From Pseudomonadota bacterium (GTDB lineage Bacteria > Pseudomonadota > Gammaproteobacteria > Steroidobacterales > Steroidobacteraceae): 5,925 nt of DNA. The stretch covers positions 1 through 5,925 of the forward strand of contig QGUO01000239.1 in NCBI GenBank assembly GCA_003242495.1. The letters run 5' to 3'. The notes below the pieces were generated by a model. That model was not told where the DNA came from and did not search any database. It was given only the letters and a program-made list of their open reading frames with translations. Both the position numbers and the translations under genes were made by a program. Shown piece after piece: positions 1 through 5,829 of this stretch (its first letter is position 1; every line of letters begins with the position of its first letter).

Positions 1-34
1 CCGGTCGGCCGGCATGTGTCTGGCGGATTGCGTG

Positions 35-49
35 GCGGGGAAACCCCGC
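35..49 (-). terminator. Possible weak hairpin terminator downstream of the FecR/DUF6600 gene
   Basis: A perfect 6-bp inverted repeat (GCGGGG / CCCCGC) with a 3-nt loop lies 18 nt past the stop codon of the minus-strand gene ending at 67. Read on that strand the stem is not followed by a T-run, so it lacks the usual intrinsic-terminator tail. It may stabilise the 3' end of the transcript or be chance in GC-rich DNA. The remaining bases from 1 to 66 show no convincing gene. Confidence 0.25.
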
Positions 50-66
50 GGCGTGAGGGGGACGCT

Positions 67-1974
67 TCAGTTCGGACGGGCGCCGCGCAGCGGCTGGCGT
101 GCGGCGCCGGTGTCGGAGCGCGGCACGCCCATCGCTCCGCCCATCGATCGCTGACCGCGGTCGACCGACGGTGGCCGGGCGGGCGTCGGGCTCAAGGAGC
201 GCGGCACCCCGAAGCCCGTCGAGCCGGGGCGCGTCGCAGGGCGCACCGCTCCGGGGCTGGCCGGGCGTGGTGTCGGATGGGCGCCCGATGCGCCGCCCGG
301 GCGCGCCGCGCGTGGCAGACCTGCCGGCCCCTGGTCGAGCCCGGAGCGGCTGCGGATGAACTGTTCGCGCAGGTCGACGCGCGGCCGATCGGCCGGCTCG
401 GCACGCGGGCTGGGCCCGATGTGCGTCGGCGGACGCTGCACCGGATTGCGCGGTCGCAGCGCCCCTCCCCGGGAGGAGGGCTCGACGCCGGGATGAACCC
501 CGAAAGGCCGCGGCGGCGGGCGGAAAAAGTCCGCGCGCCCATCCTTGGGGCCCACGGCCCGCGGCAGCTCGTCGCGGCCCTGCAGCGCACGGCCGTCGCT
601 CCGGTGAGGCGTACCGAAGATCAGGCTGGAACGCTCCGGGCGGCGGTCCGGCGAACGTCCTTCGGCGCGCCACCTGCGCAGCTGCCACTCGTCGAGGAAC
701 CGCCGTCCCCGATCGACATGCCGGCCTCTCGCGAAATGATCGCGCTCGACGGTCGTGATGGCATGTGGCAGGTGGCGGTGCCGGTAGTCGATGTGTCGTC
801 CGCGCCCCAGGTAGACATTAGTGATGTAGGTATTGTCGACCATGAGCGTGTTGGAGCGGTTCACATCGCGGAAGTAGCGGTGCGAAAACCGGTGGCCAGG
901 GATGTACACCTCACGGGGCCCCAACGGGAACCAGCCGACGCCATGTCCGATCGCGACCGAGACGCTCACGCCGCCCTGACCGCCGCTGATCCAGCCAACG
1001 AGCGCCGGCGCATAGACCGGCCTGAGGTGCTTCGGCCCGGGCACCCAGCACCACCCGTCGTGCAGATATGCCCAGCGACCATAATGAAAGGGTGCGAATC
1101 CCCAAGGGGCGCGGTCCACCCACGTCCAGCCCCAGGGCGCCACCCATGTCCAGCGACCGTAGCGATACGGCGCCCAGTCGGACGCCAGGTGGGTCCGGGG
1201 ACGCCACACGTAGCCGTACTGCGGCGCATGCACCCATGTGCCGTGCTCGTCCAGATCCTCGTAGCCGATCACGTCGTCCGAGACGTAGCGGGCGGATTCG
1301 GCATGCTCGGCGCGCCGCTCGCGCTCATTGGCCCAGCGCTCGAACGCAGTACGCGCGCCGAGTGCGCCGATGTCGGCCACGAGGCTTGCAGTGCCGATGA
1401 AGACGCCTTCCTGATTGGCGCGCACCCGATGACGCTGGCTGGCGCTGGCGTTGGTCACCTCGCTCTCGCCGCTGCGTGTGCGCACCACGGTGCGCTCCCC
1501 GGCCTCGTTCACGCTGACCTGATACTCGCCGGGTCGAAGCAGCGCCACGGTGGCGTTCGGCGTGTAGATCTCGATCACTTCGTGCTCGGCGCGGCGGCGC
1601 AGGCGGACCGCGGCGGTGCCTTCGGTCAGTGACATGCGCAGGACGTCGTCGCCGAGCTCCGTAAACCCGAACGCCGTGAGCTGATCGAGGTGTACCCGCG
1701 CCGCGCCAATCTGCAGCTCGGCACGCCCGCCGCGCTCCACCCATACCTTGTCGCCCGTGGTGAGGGGGCGATTGACCAAGGCAGCGTCCCACTGCTCCGA
1801 GCCCGCCGGCGCCAGCGCGACATCGCCCTCGGCAAGGCTCAGCCGGGCGACCCGGCCCGGCGGATCGGCGACGGGCTCGCCGGGTTCCTGGGCGGCGGCC
1901 CCGAATCCCGGGACCCAGCACAGCACCGCGGCAATCACGCACGCGTACGGCGAAAAACGGCTGGCGCGACGCAT
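67..1974 (-). CDS. Secreted FecR-domain / DUF6600 protein with disordered C-terminal tail
   Basis: Encodes 635 aa. The start at 1974 is preferred because it gives a clean Sec signal peptide (MRR, hydrophobic core about residues 9-24, A-A-A/Q cleavage near 28/29) and has GAGG 8 nt upstream; an in-frame start at 2088 would add 38 residues ahead of the signal and overlap the probable promoter. Residues about 40-200 look like a FecR-type beta domain: an RVARLSLAEGDV opening, LTTGDKVWVERGGRAEL, and TPNATVALLRPGEYQV. Residues about 228-330 match DUF6600: Y-G/W repeats such as YGYVWRP, two tandem WTWV..PWG units at 275-292, and YGRWAYLHDGWCWVPG. Residues about 440-635 are rich in Pro, Arg and Gly and are probably disordered. 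There is no transmembrane helix after the signal, so the protein is probably periplasmic or exported, unlike classical FecR anti-sigma regulators, which span the inner membrane. No ECF sigma gene is adjacent. The molecular function of the family is unknown; a cell-envelope role is inference. Confidence 0.88.
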   Translation of the reverse strand: MRRASRFSPYACVIAAVLCWVPGFGAAAQEPGEPVADPPGRVARLSLAEGDVALAPAGSEQWDAALVNRPLTTGDKVWVERGGRAELQIGAARVHLDQLTAFGFTELGDDVLRMSLTEGTAAVRLRRRAEHEVIEIYTPNATVALLRPGEYQVSVNEAGERTVVRTRSGESEVTNASASQRHRVRANQEGVFIGTASLVADIGALGARTAFERWANERERRAEHAESARYVSDDVIGYEDLDEHGTWVHAPQYGYVWRPRTHLASDWAPYRYGRWTWVAPWGWTWVDRAPWGFAPFHYGRWAYLHDGWCWVPGPKHLRPVYAPALVGWISGGQGGVSVSVAIGHGVGWFPLGPREVYIPGHRFSHRYFRDVNRSNTLMVDNTYITNVYLGRGRHIDYRHRHLPHAITTVERDHFARGRHVDRGRRFLDEWQLRRWRAEGRSPDRRPERSSLIFGTPHRSDGRALQGRDELPRAVGPKDGRADFFRPPPRPFGVHPGVEPSSRGGALRPRNPVQRPPTHIGPSPRAEPADRPRVDLREQFIRSRSGLDQGPAGLPRAARPGGASGAHPTPRPASPGAVRPATRPGSTGFGVPRSLSPTPARPPSVDRGQRSMGGAMGVPRSDTGAARQPLRGARPN

Positions 1975-2041
1975 CGGTTTGGCCTCGGTTCGGGGTGACC
2001 TGCGCCTGCAGCGCTCGAACTCTCGGTAGCCCTGCCGGTCT

Positions 2042-2070
2042 TTTGAGATCCGTATCACGGTAACGGTTCC
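2042..2070 (-). promoter_or_regulatory. Candidate ECF-sigma (SigmaE/AlgU-like) promoter for the FecR/DUF6600 gene
   Basis: On the minus strand GGAACC (2070 to 2065) is followed 18 nt later by TCAAA (2046 to 2042). Written as GAACCG, 15 nt, TCTCA, it resembles the SigmaE/AlgU layout (GAACTT, 16-17 nt, TCTGA or TCAAA); two of the six -35 bases differ. Initiation would fall near 2035-2038, giving an untranslated leader of about 60 nt before the start at 1974. The match was found by eye and could be chance. Confidence 0.3.
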
Positions 2071-2092
2071 CGGCATGATCCGTTCCACCGCG

Positions 2093-2124
2093 CAGCCGCC
2101 GCGCGCAATGGCGCGCGGCGGCTG
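2093..2124. repeat. Perfect 14-bp inverted repeat (hairpin) in a divergent intergenic region
   Basis: The arms at 2093-2106 and 2111-2124 are exact reverse complements (CAGCCGCCGCGCGC and its complement) around the 4-nt loop AATG. All 14 pairs match and 12 of them sit in a run of only G and C. It lies between two divergent genes, upstream of the right-facing -10-like box at 2148 and the left-facing candidate promoter at 2042-2070. There is no T-run on either side, so it is not a standard terminator. It could be a REP-like repeat, a protein-binding palindrome or a barrier between the divergent units. Confidence 0.75.
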
Positions 2125-2147
2125 GCGGACCGGGCACCGACTTTGGA

Positions 2148-2153
2148 TAGACT
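2148..2153 (+). promoter_or_regulatory. -10-like box (TAGACT) just upstream of the lipoprotein gene
   Basis: TAGACT lies 7 nt before the ATG at 2161, the usual distance from a -10 box to the transcription start. If used, transcription would begin at or within a base or two of the ATG, giving a leaderless mRNA. This fits the absence of a Shine-Dalgarno sequence there. No good -35 hexamer is seen at 16-18 nt upstream. Similar TATACT boxes precede rdgC and yajQ in this window. Confidence 0.35.
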
Positions 2154-2160
2154 TTCACCC

Positions 2161-3135
2161 ATGAACGCTTTACGAGTCCACCGCCGCTTGGCAGCCGTGC
2201 TGCTGGGCGCCGCGTTGACGCTGGCCGGCTGCGCGGCGCCCGCGCCGGCGCCGGATCCGCGGCCGGCGCGCACGCGCCCGGCGGCGCCGCAGAAAGCGGT
2301 GGATGCACTGCTGGCGACGGCCCTGCAACGCTACACCGAGGGCAATGTCTCGCAGGCGCTGGCGGCGGCCGCAGCCGCCGCCGAGCAGGCGCCGCGGCGC
2401 GCCGACGTTGCCTGGCTGCATGCGCGCCTGTGCACGGCCATGCCGGGTTGCCAACCCGAGCCGTTGGACACGCGCCTGCGCACACTCGATCCCGGCAACG
2501 CAGCGGCCTGGCTGGGCGCGCTGAGCAACGCCCAGGGCCGGCAGGACCGCGCCGCCGAGGACCAGATCCTCGCGGTCATGGGACAAAGCGAGCGCTTCGA
2601 CGTGTACTGGAACTCCATCGTGGCGCGCAGCGCGGTCGCGCTGGGCCAAGCGACGGCCCAGGGGCCGCAGGACCAGCGCCCGCCCGGGCCGGCAGGGCCG
2701 CTCACGGAGGGACTGGAGATCGCGACCGGTTGGATGTCGGCGCTGGCCGCGGCGGCGCTGCGCCCCGTGACCGACGCCTGCGGCCCACGCAGGTTGGCGG
2801 AGCGCGCCCAGCGCTGTGCACGAGTCGCCGAAGTGCTGCGCAGAGGGGACAGCTGGCTGGTGGAGGGAATCGGCCTGGGAATCGGTGAGCGCGTGTACGC
2901 GGCCGGGACGGCAGGGGCCAAGGCCGTCGCGGAGCAGATCCGCCGCTCGCGCTATCAGCGCGATCTGGCCGGCGAGCTCATCACTGCGCAGATAGAAAAG
3001 GAAAAATTCTCCAAGGAGCTGATCGAGCTGATGTTCGAGCTGCCCCGCGAGCAGGATGTGTTCCTCGCCATCCTGCGCTGGGCCGGCCAGCCCCTCGAGC
3101 CACCGCCGGGCTGGGCCCCGCCTGCGAGCCCGTAA
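2161..3135 (+). CDS. Uncharacterised lipoprotein with TPR-like N-terminal half
   Basis: Encodes 324 aa from the ATG at 2161; a TTG at 2143 would add 6 residues ahead of a normal signal and is less likely. Residues 1-24 form a lipoprotein signal: basic H-R-R, a hydrophobic core, then the lipobox L-A-G-C with the lipidated Cys at 24. A short Ala/Pro-rich linker follows (25-42). Residues about 45-140 are helical and Ala-rich with TPR-like spacing (ALQRYTEGNVSQALAAA, then ADVAWLHARL, then DPGNAAAWLGAL). Cysteines at 91, 97, 207 and 219 could form two disulfides in the periplasm. The C-terminal half is helical and charged (about 255-305), ending in a Pro-rich tail. Asp does not follow the lipidated Cys, so outer-membrane sorting is expected. 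I do not recognise the family and assign no function. The gene is divergent from the secreted FecR/DUF6600 gene and convergent with rdgC. Confidence 0.85.
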   Translation: MNALRVHRRLAAVLLGAALTLAGCAAPAPAPDPRPARTRPAAPQKAVDALLATALQRYTEGNVSQALAAAAAAAEQAPRRADVAWLHARLCTAMPGCQPEPLDTRLRTLDPGNAAAWLGALSNAQGRQDRAAEDQILAVMGQSERFDVYWNSIVARSAVALGQATAQGPQDQRPPGPAGPLTEGLEIATGWMSALAAAALRPVTDACGPRRLAERAQRCARVAEVLRRGDSWLVEGIGLGIGERVYAAGTAGAKAVAEQIRRSRYQRDLAGELITAQIEKEKFSKELIELMFELPREQDVFLAILRWAGQPLEPPPGWAPPASP

Positions 3136-3154
3136 GCCCGCCTGGCGCCTTACG
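3131..3154. terminator. Small inverted repeat spanning both stop codons of convergent genes
   Basis: CGTAAG (3131-3136) and CTTACG (3149-3154) are perfect 6-bp arms around a 12-nt GC-rich loop. Each arm contains the TAA stop of one of the two convergent genes. The gap between the stops is only 14 bp, so any terminator must overlap coding ends. The stem is short, the loop long, and there is no T-run, so a role as a bidirectional terminator is weakly supported. Confidence 0.2.
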
Positions 3155-4058
3155 CCGCCTTCTGTGCCGGTTCGCCGCCCAGGGCCTGCGCCAGGTCGGC
3201 AAGCAGCTGCGCCAGCTCTCCGGTCATGAGCGCAAAGTCGGCGTCGAACTGCTCCTCGGGTGAGATGTCGTCACCCTCCGCCTTGCCGCCGGCCATCTCG
3301 AGGAAGTCCAGGCGCTTGAGCTGCAGTTTGTCGGTCAACACGAAAGCGATGCGATCGTTCCAGGTCAGCCCGAGCCGCGTGGCGTACTTGCCCGATGAGA
3401 TGTGTTGCTGGATCTCCTTGATCTCGAGCGGGTGACGCACATACCGGACCGTTGCCTTGGTCTTGTCGGCGCTCTGCAGCTCCAGGTCCTGGTCGATCGA
3501 GAAGCGCAGCGGCGCATCACCGAGCATGAGCCATGCGGCCATGGCCGACTGCGGCGAGCGCTCGGTCTCGAACAGAGTGACGGCAAAGCTCCCCAACGTG
3601 TCGCGCAAGGTCTCGACGAGTTCCTCGGCGCGCGCGACGCCCGCGGCATCCACGGCGAACCATCCGTTCGCGGGATCGATCCAGGCACGCGTCACGTGCC
3701 GGCGCGTCAATGCACGCGCGCGCAGCTCCTCGGTGACGCGCATCTTCAGTTCGCGCATTTGCCGCCGCCCGACGGGGTAGCCCTGTTCCTGCTCGAGCGC
3801 CTGCGCACGCTCGGTGGCGACCTGACGGATGATCGACGCCGGCAACAGCTTTTGATCGACACCGAGCGCGATCAGATGCTGATTGTTGACCGTGTGCACC
3901 AGTCGATCGTTGCCGCTCGGCGACACCCATCCGCGGCTGAACATTTCGAAAGCGCCGCACGGCTGCAATGTGCGACGCGCGAGCTGCTCTTCGAGTTCGG
4001 CCGCCGTAACCGGCCAATCCGCCGGCAGGCGATAGACGACGAGATTCTTGAACCACAT
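3150..4058 (-). CDS. rdgC: Recombination-associated protein RdgC
   Basis: Encodes 302 aa, essentially the length of E. coli RdgC (303 aa). The start at 4058 is chosen because the protein then opens with the family's typical MWFKNLVVYRL; an in-frame start at 4184 would add 42 unrelated residues. Other features that fit the family are the FEMFSRGWVSP segment (about 37-47), QKLLPASIIRQ (about 69-79), the R-rich central part (about 97-125), RFSIDQDLEL (185-194) and the acidic C-terminal FDADFALMTGEL (271-282). RdgC is a ring-shaped, sequence-independent duplex-DNA-binding protein associated with the nucleoid. It limits RecA filament loading and exchange and is needed when replication restart is defective. 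No residues look missing. The gene has its own -10-like box at 4085-4090 and is divergent from a LigD-type polymerase gene, which places two DNA-end/recombination proteins back to back. Confidence 0.97.
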   Translation of the reverse strand: MWFKNLVVYRLPADWPVTAAELEEQLARRTLQPCGAFEMFSRGWVSPSGNDRLVHTVNNQHLIALGVDQKLLPASIIRQVATERAQALEQEQGYPVGRRQMRELKMRVTEELRARALTRRHVTRAWIDPANGWFAVDAAGVARAEELVETLRDTLGSFAVTLFETERSPQSAMAAWLMLGDAPLRFSIDQDLELQSADKTKATVRYVRHPLEIKEIQQHISSGKYATRLGLTWNDRIAFVLTDKLQLKRLDFLEMAGGKAEGDDISPEEQFDADFALMTGELAQLLADLAQALGGEPAQKAA

Positions 4059-4084
4059 GGCACCGGCTCGACACAAAGTGCCGG

Positions 4085-4090
4085 AGTATA
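4085..4090 (-). promoter_or_regulatory. -10-like box (TATACT) for rdgC
   Basis: Minus-strand TATACT (4090 to 4085) differs from the consensus TATAAT at one base and lies 26 nt before the rdgC ATG, predicting a leader of about 20 nt. The -35 position 17 nt upstream is poor (CTGGCC), as expected for a modest or activator-dependent promoter. No LexA-type CTG-N10-CAG box was seen in this region. Confidence 0.45.
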
Positions 4091-4116
4091 CGTGCCGATC
4101 CCCGGGTGGCCAGTAC

Positions 4117-4122
4117 TTGACA
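4117..4122 (+). promoter_or_regulatory. Isolated perfect -35 hexamer (TTGACA) facing the LigD-type polymerase gene
   Basis: TTGACA matches the SigmaD/70 -35 consensus exactly and points at the gene starting at 4187. The expected -10 position 17 nt downstream (4140-4145) reads GTCGCG, which is not a -10 box. It is either a chance match or half of a promoter needing an activator. A small 5-bp GC hairpin (4159-4163 with 4168-4172) lies between it and the start codon. Confidence 0.15.
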
Positions 4123-4186
4123 ATCGGCCGGAGCGAGCTGTCGCGGAAGGAACGAAGCCGCGGCAGGCCGCGTTGCACTGGCAATC

Positions 4187-5233
4187 ATGGTGACCCGCAC
4201 TCCATCCGCCGCCGATGCCCGACGCCGGCGCAACGCGACCGCCCGGGACGAGGCGAACGTCGTGATGGGCGTGCCGATCTCCAATGCAGACAAGGCGCTC
4301 TGGCCCGCAAGCGGCGAGGAGCCGGCCATCACCAAGCTCGACCTGGCGAATTATCTGGAAGCGGTGGGCGAGTGGATGATGGTGCACTTGAAGGGCCGGC
4401 CCTGCTCCATCGTGCGGGCGCCCGACGGCATCGAAGGCCAACGTTTCTTTCAGCGTCACGTCATGCCCGGGACTCCCCGGCTGCTCACGCGCACGCGCGT
4501 GGCAGACGACGACAAGCCGTACCTCCAGGTCGATGGGGTCGCAGGCCTGGCGGCGCTGGCGCAGATCGCGGCGCTGGAGCTGCATCCCTGGAACTGTCAG
4601 CCCGACGACCCGGAAACGCCGGGGCGCCTGGTGTTCGATCTCGATCCCGGTCCGGGCGTCGATTTCGACCAGGTCGTCACGGCGGCGCGTGAGCTGCGCG
4701 AGCGGCTCGAATCGCTCGGACTGGTCGCGTTCTGCAGGACCACGGGCGGCAAAGGATTACACGTGGTGACCCCCTTGGCGCGCGCGCGGGACGAGCGCCT
4801 CGACTGGGCACAGGCCAAGGCGTTCGCGCAGACCGTATGCGCACAGATGGCGCAAGACAGCCAAGGACGTTACTTGATCAACATGTCGAAGCGACTGCGC
4901 AGCGGGCGGATTTTTCTCGATTACCTGCGCAACGACCGCATGGCCACGGCCATTGCGCCGCTCTCGCCCCGCATGCAACCAGGCGCCACGGTATCCATGC
5001 CGCTCACCTGGCGGCAGGTCAAGGCCGGCCTCGATCCGCAGCGCTACACGCTGCGCACGGCGCCGCGCCTGATCGCGCGCAGCACGGCCTGGCAAACCTA
5101 CTGCGAGGCCGAGCGCCCGCTGCAACGGGCGGCGCGCAAGTTGCTGGGTGGCCGCAGCGAGCGTCTGACCCGTGTCGCGAAGCGTGCCGCGAAGCGCGCC
5201 CGGGAGCGAGAGGCCGCGCCGACGGACCGGTGA
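4187..5233 (+). CDS. Stand-alone LigD-type DNA polymerase/primase domain protein (NHEJ polymerase)
   Basis: Encodes 348 aa that form one complete LigD polymerase (archaeo-eukaryotic primase-type) domain. The domain opens at about residue 30 with ISNADKALWP and ITKLDLANYLEAV. Next come GRPCSIVRAPDGIEGQRFFQRH (70-91), the metal-binding FDLDPG with D151 and D153, the TTGGKGLHVVTPL motif at 185-197 (H192), and FLDYLRNDR with the third acidic residue D245. The D153-H192-D245 spacing suits a catalytically intact enzyme. In LigD this domain adds ribo- or deoxynucleotides at broken DNA ends, fills gaps and bridges ends together with Ku. There is no ATP-dependent ligase domain and no 3'-phosphoesterase domain, and the C-terminus is a basic tail (about 311-348). 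The start is uncertain: ATG 4187 has no clear ribosome site and gives a basic 25-residue extension, whereas GTG 4262 has GAGG 8 nt upstream and ATG 4265 follows directly. It is divergent from rdgC. An end-joining role needs Ku and a ligase elsewhere and is inference. Confidence 0.93.
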   Translation: MVTRTPSAADARRRRNATARDEANVVMGVPISNADKALWPASGEEPAITKLDLANYLEAVGEWMMVHLKGRPCSIVRAPDGIEGQRFFQRHVMPGTPRLLTRTRVADDDKPYLQVDGVAGLAALAQIAALELHPWNCQPDDPETPGRLVFDLDPGPGVDFDQVVTAARELRERLESLGLVAFCRTTGGKGLHVVTPLARARDERLDWAQAKAFAQTVCAQMAQDSQGRYLINMSKRLRSGRIFLDYLRNDRMATAIAPLSPRMQPGATVSMPLTWRQVKAGLDPQRYTLRTAPRLIARSTAWQTYCEAERPLQRAARKLLGGRSERLTRVAKRAAKRAREREAAPTDR

Positions 5234-5261
5234 CGAACGACCCCGATGACGGCGCCGAGGC

Positions 5262-5267
5262 TATACT
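5262..5267 (+). promoter_or_regulatory. -10-like box (TATACT) for yajQ
   Basis: TATACT lies in the 85-bp gap after the LigD-type polymerase gene and predicts initiation near 5274, with a leader of about 45 nt before the yajQ ATG. It is the same hexamer found ahead of rdgC. The -35 position is weak (GACCCC at 17 nt). It suggests yajQ has its own promoter rather than depending on readthrough. Confidence 0.45.
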
Positions 5268-5318
5268 GGGACGCCATCCTGTCCATCGACACACAGAAGC
5301 CTTCGTCCGGAACCCGCC

Positions 5319-5801
5319 ATGCCTTCATTCGACATCGTCTCCGAAGTCAACGCCCATGAAGTCACCAACGCCGTCGACCAGGCCAACCGCGAGGTGGGCA
5401 CGCGCTTCGACTTCAAGGGTACCAACGCCAAGTACGAGCTGAAGGATCTCGTCGTGACCTTGAGCGCGCCGACGGACTTCCAGCTCGAGCAGATGATGGA
5501 CATTCTCAAGCTCAAGCTCGCCAAGCGGGGCATCGACATCGCCTGCATGAAGGTGGACGAGCCGGTGATCAGCGGGCAGACGGCCCGTCAACAGGTGACG
5601 CTGCGCCAGGGAATCGACACCGAGCTCGGCAAGAAAATCCAGCGCCTCATCAAGGATTCAAAGCTCAAGGTGCAGGCTGCCATTCAGGACAAGCAGGTGC
5701 GCGTGAGCGGCAAGAGCAAGGACGACCTGCAGTCCGCCATCGCCCTGGTGCGCGGCGCCGGTTTCGATCTGCCGCTGCAATTCACCAACTTCCGGGACTG
5801 A
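5319..5801 (+). CDS. yajQ: YajQ family nucleotide (cyclic di-GMP)-binding protein
   Basis: Encodes 160 aa, the normal full length for YajQ (UPF0234). The start MPSFDIVSEVN is the family's usual opening, followed by NAVDQANREVGTRFDFKG (residues about 16-33), the KLAKRGID segment (67-74) and the C-terminal GAGFDLPLQFTNFRD. YajQ folds as two ferredoxin-like domains and is cytosolic. Homologues bind nucleotides. In Xanthomonas a YajQ protein was reported to bind cyclic di-GMP and act with a transcription factor on virulence genes, and in Pseudomonas a homologue was linked to phage phi6 transcription. Its role in this organism is not shown by context. No strong Shine-Dalgarno is visible (CGGAA about 8-12 nt upstream is the best). 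It follows the LigD-type polymerase gene by 85 bp and converges on an NDH-2-like gene 28 bp away. Confidence 0.97.
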   Translation: MPSFDIVSEVNAHEVTNAVDQANREVGTRFDFKGTNAKYELKDLVVTLSAPTDFQLEQMMDILKLKLAKRGIDIACMKVDEPVISGQTARQQVTLRQGIDTELGKKIQRLIKDSKLKVQAAIQDKQVRVSGKSKDDLQSAIALVRGAGFDLPLQFTNFRD

Positions 5802-5829
5802 TCGCCCTGCCCGGAGCAGAACCTCGGGT

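Noticed and set aside
16..1632. A 538-codon open frame on the plus strand, antisense to the FecR/DUF6600 gene
   Set aside because: Its translation is low-complexity Arg/Ala/Pro with no recognisable domain, and the opposite strand encodes clear FecR and DUF6600 motifs with a signal peptide. Long antisense open frames are common at this GC content.
1325..2485. A 386-codon minus-strand open frame across the divergent intergenic region
   Set aside because: It overlaps two well-supported genes and the hairpin, is Arg/Ala-rich, and has no family motif.
4117..4145. A full SigmaD/70 promoter for the LigD-type polymerase gene
   Set aside because: The -35 is perfect but the -10 position at 17 nt reads GTCGCG. 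Only the isolated hexamer is reported, at low confidence.
4059..4186. SOS (LexA) control of the rdgC/polymerase divergent region
   Set aside because: I looked for CTG-N10-CAG or similar palindromes and saw none, so SOS control is not supported by the sequence.
3402..4193. A 263-codon plus-strand open frame antisense to rdgC
   Set aside because: RdgC is unmistakable on the other strand; this frame is its codon-bias shadow.
3517..4335. A 272-codon minus-strand open frame spanning the rdgC/polymerase intergenic region
   Set aside because: It overlaps rdgC in another frame and the start of the polymerase gene, without any domain signature.
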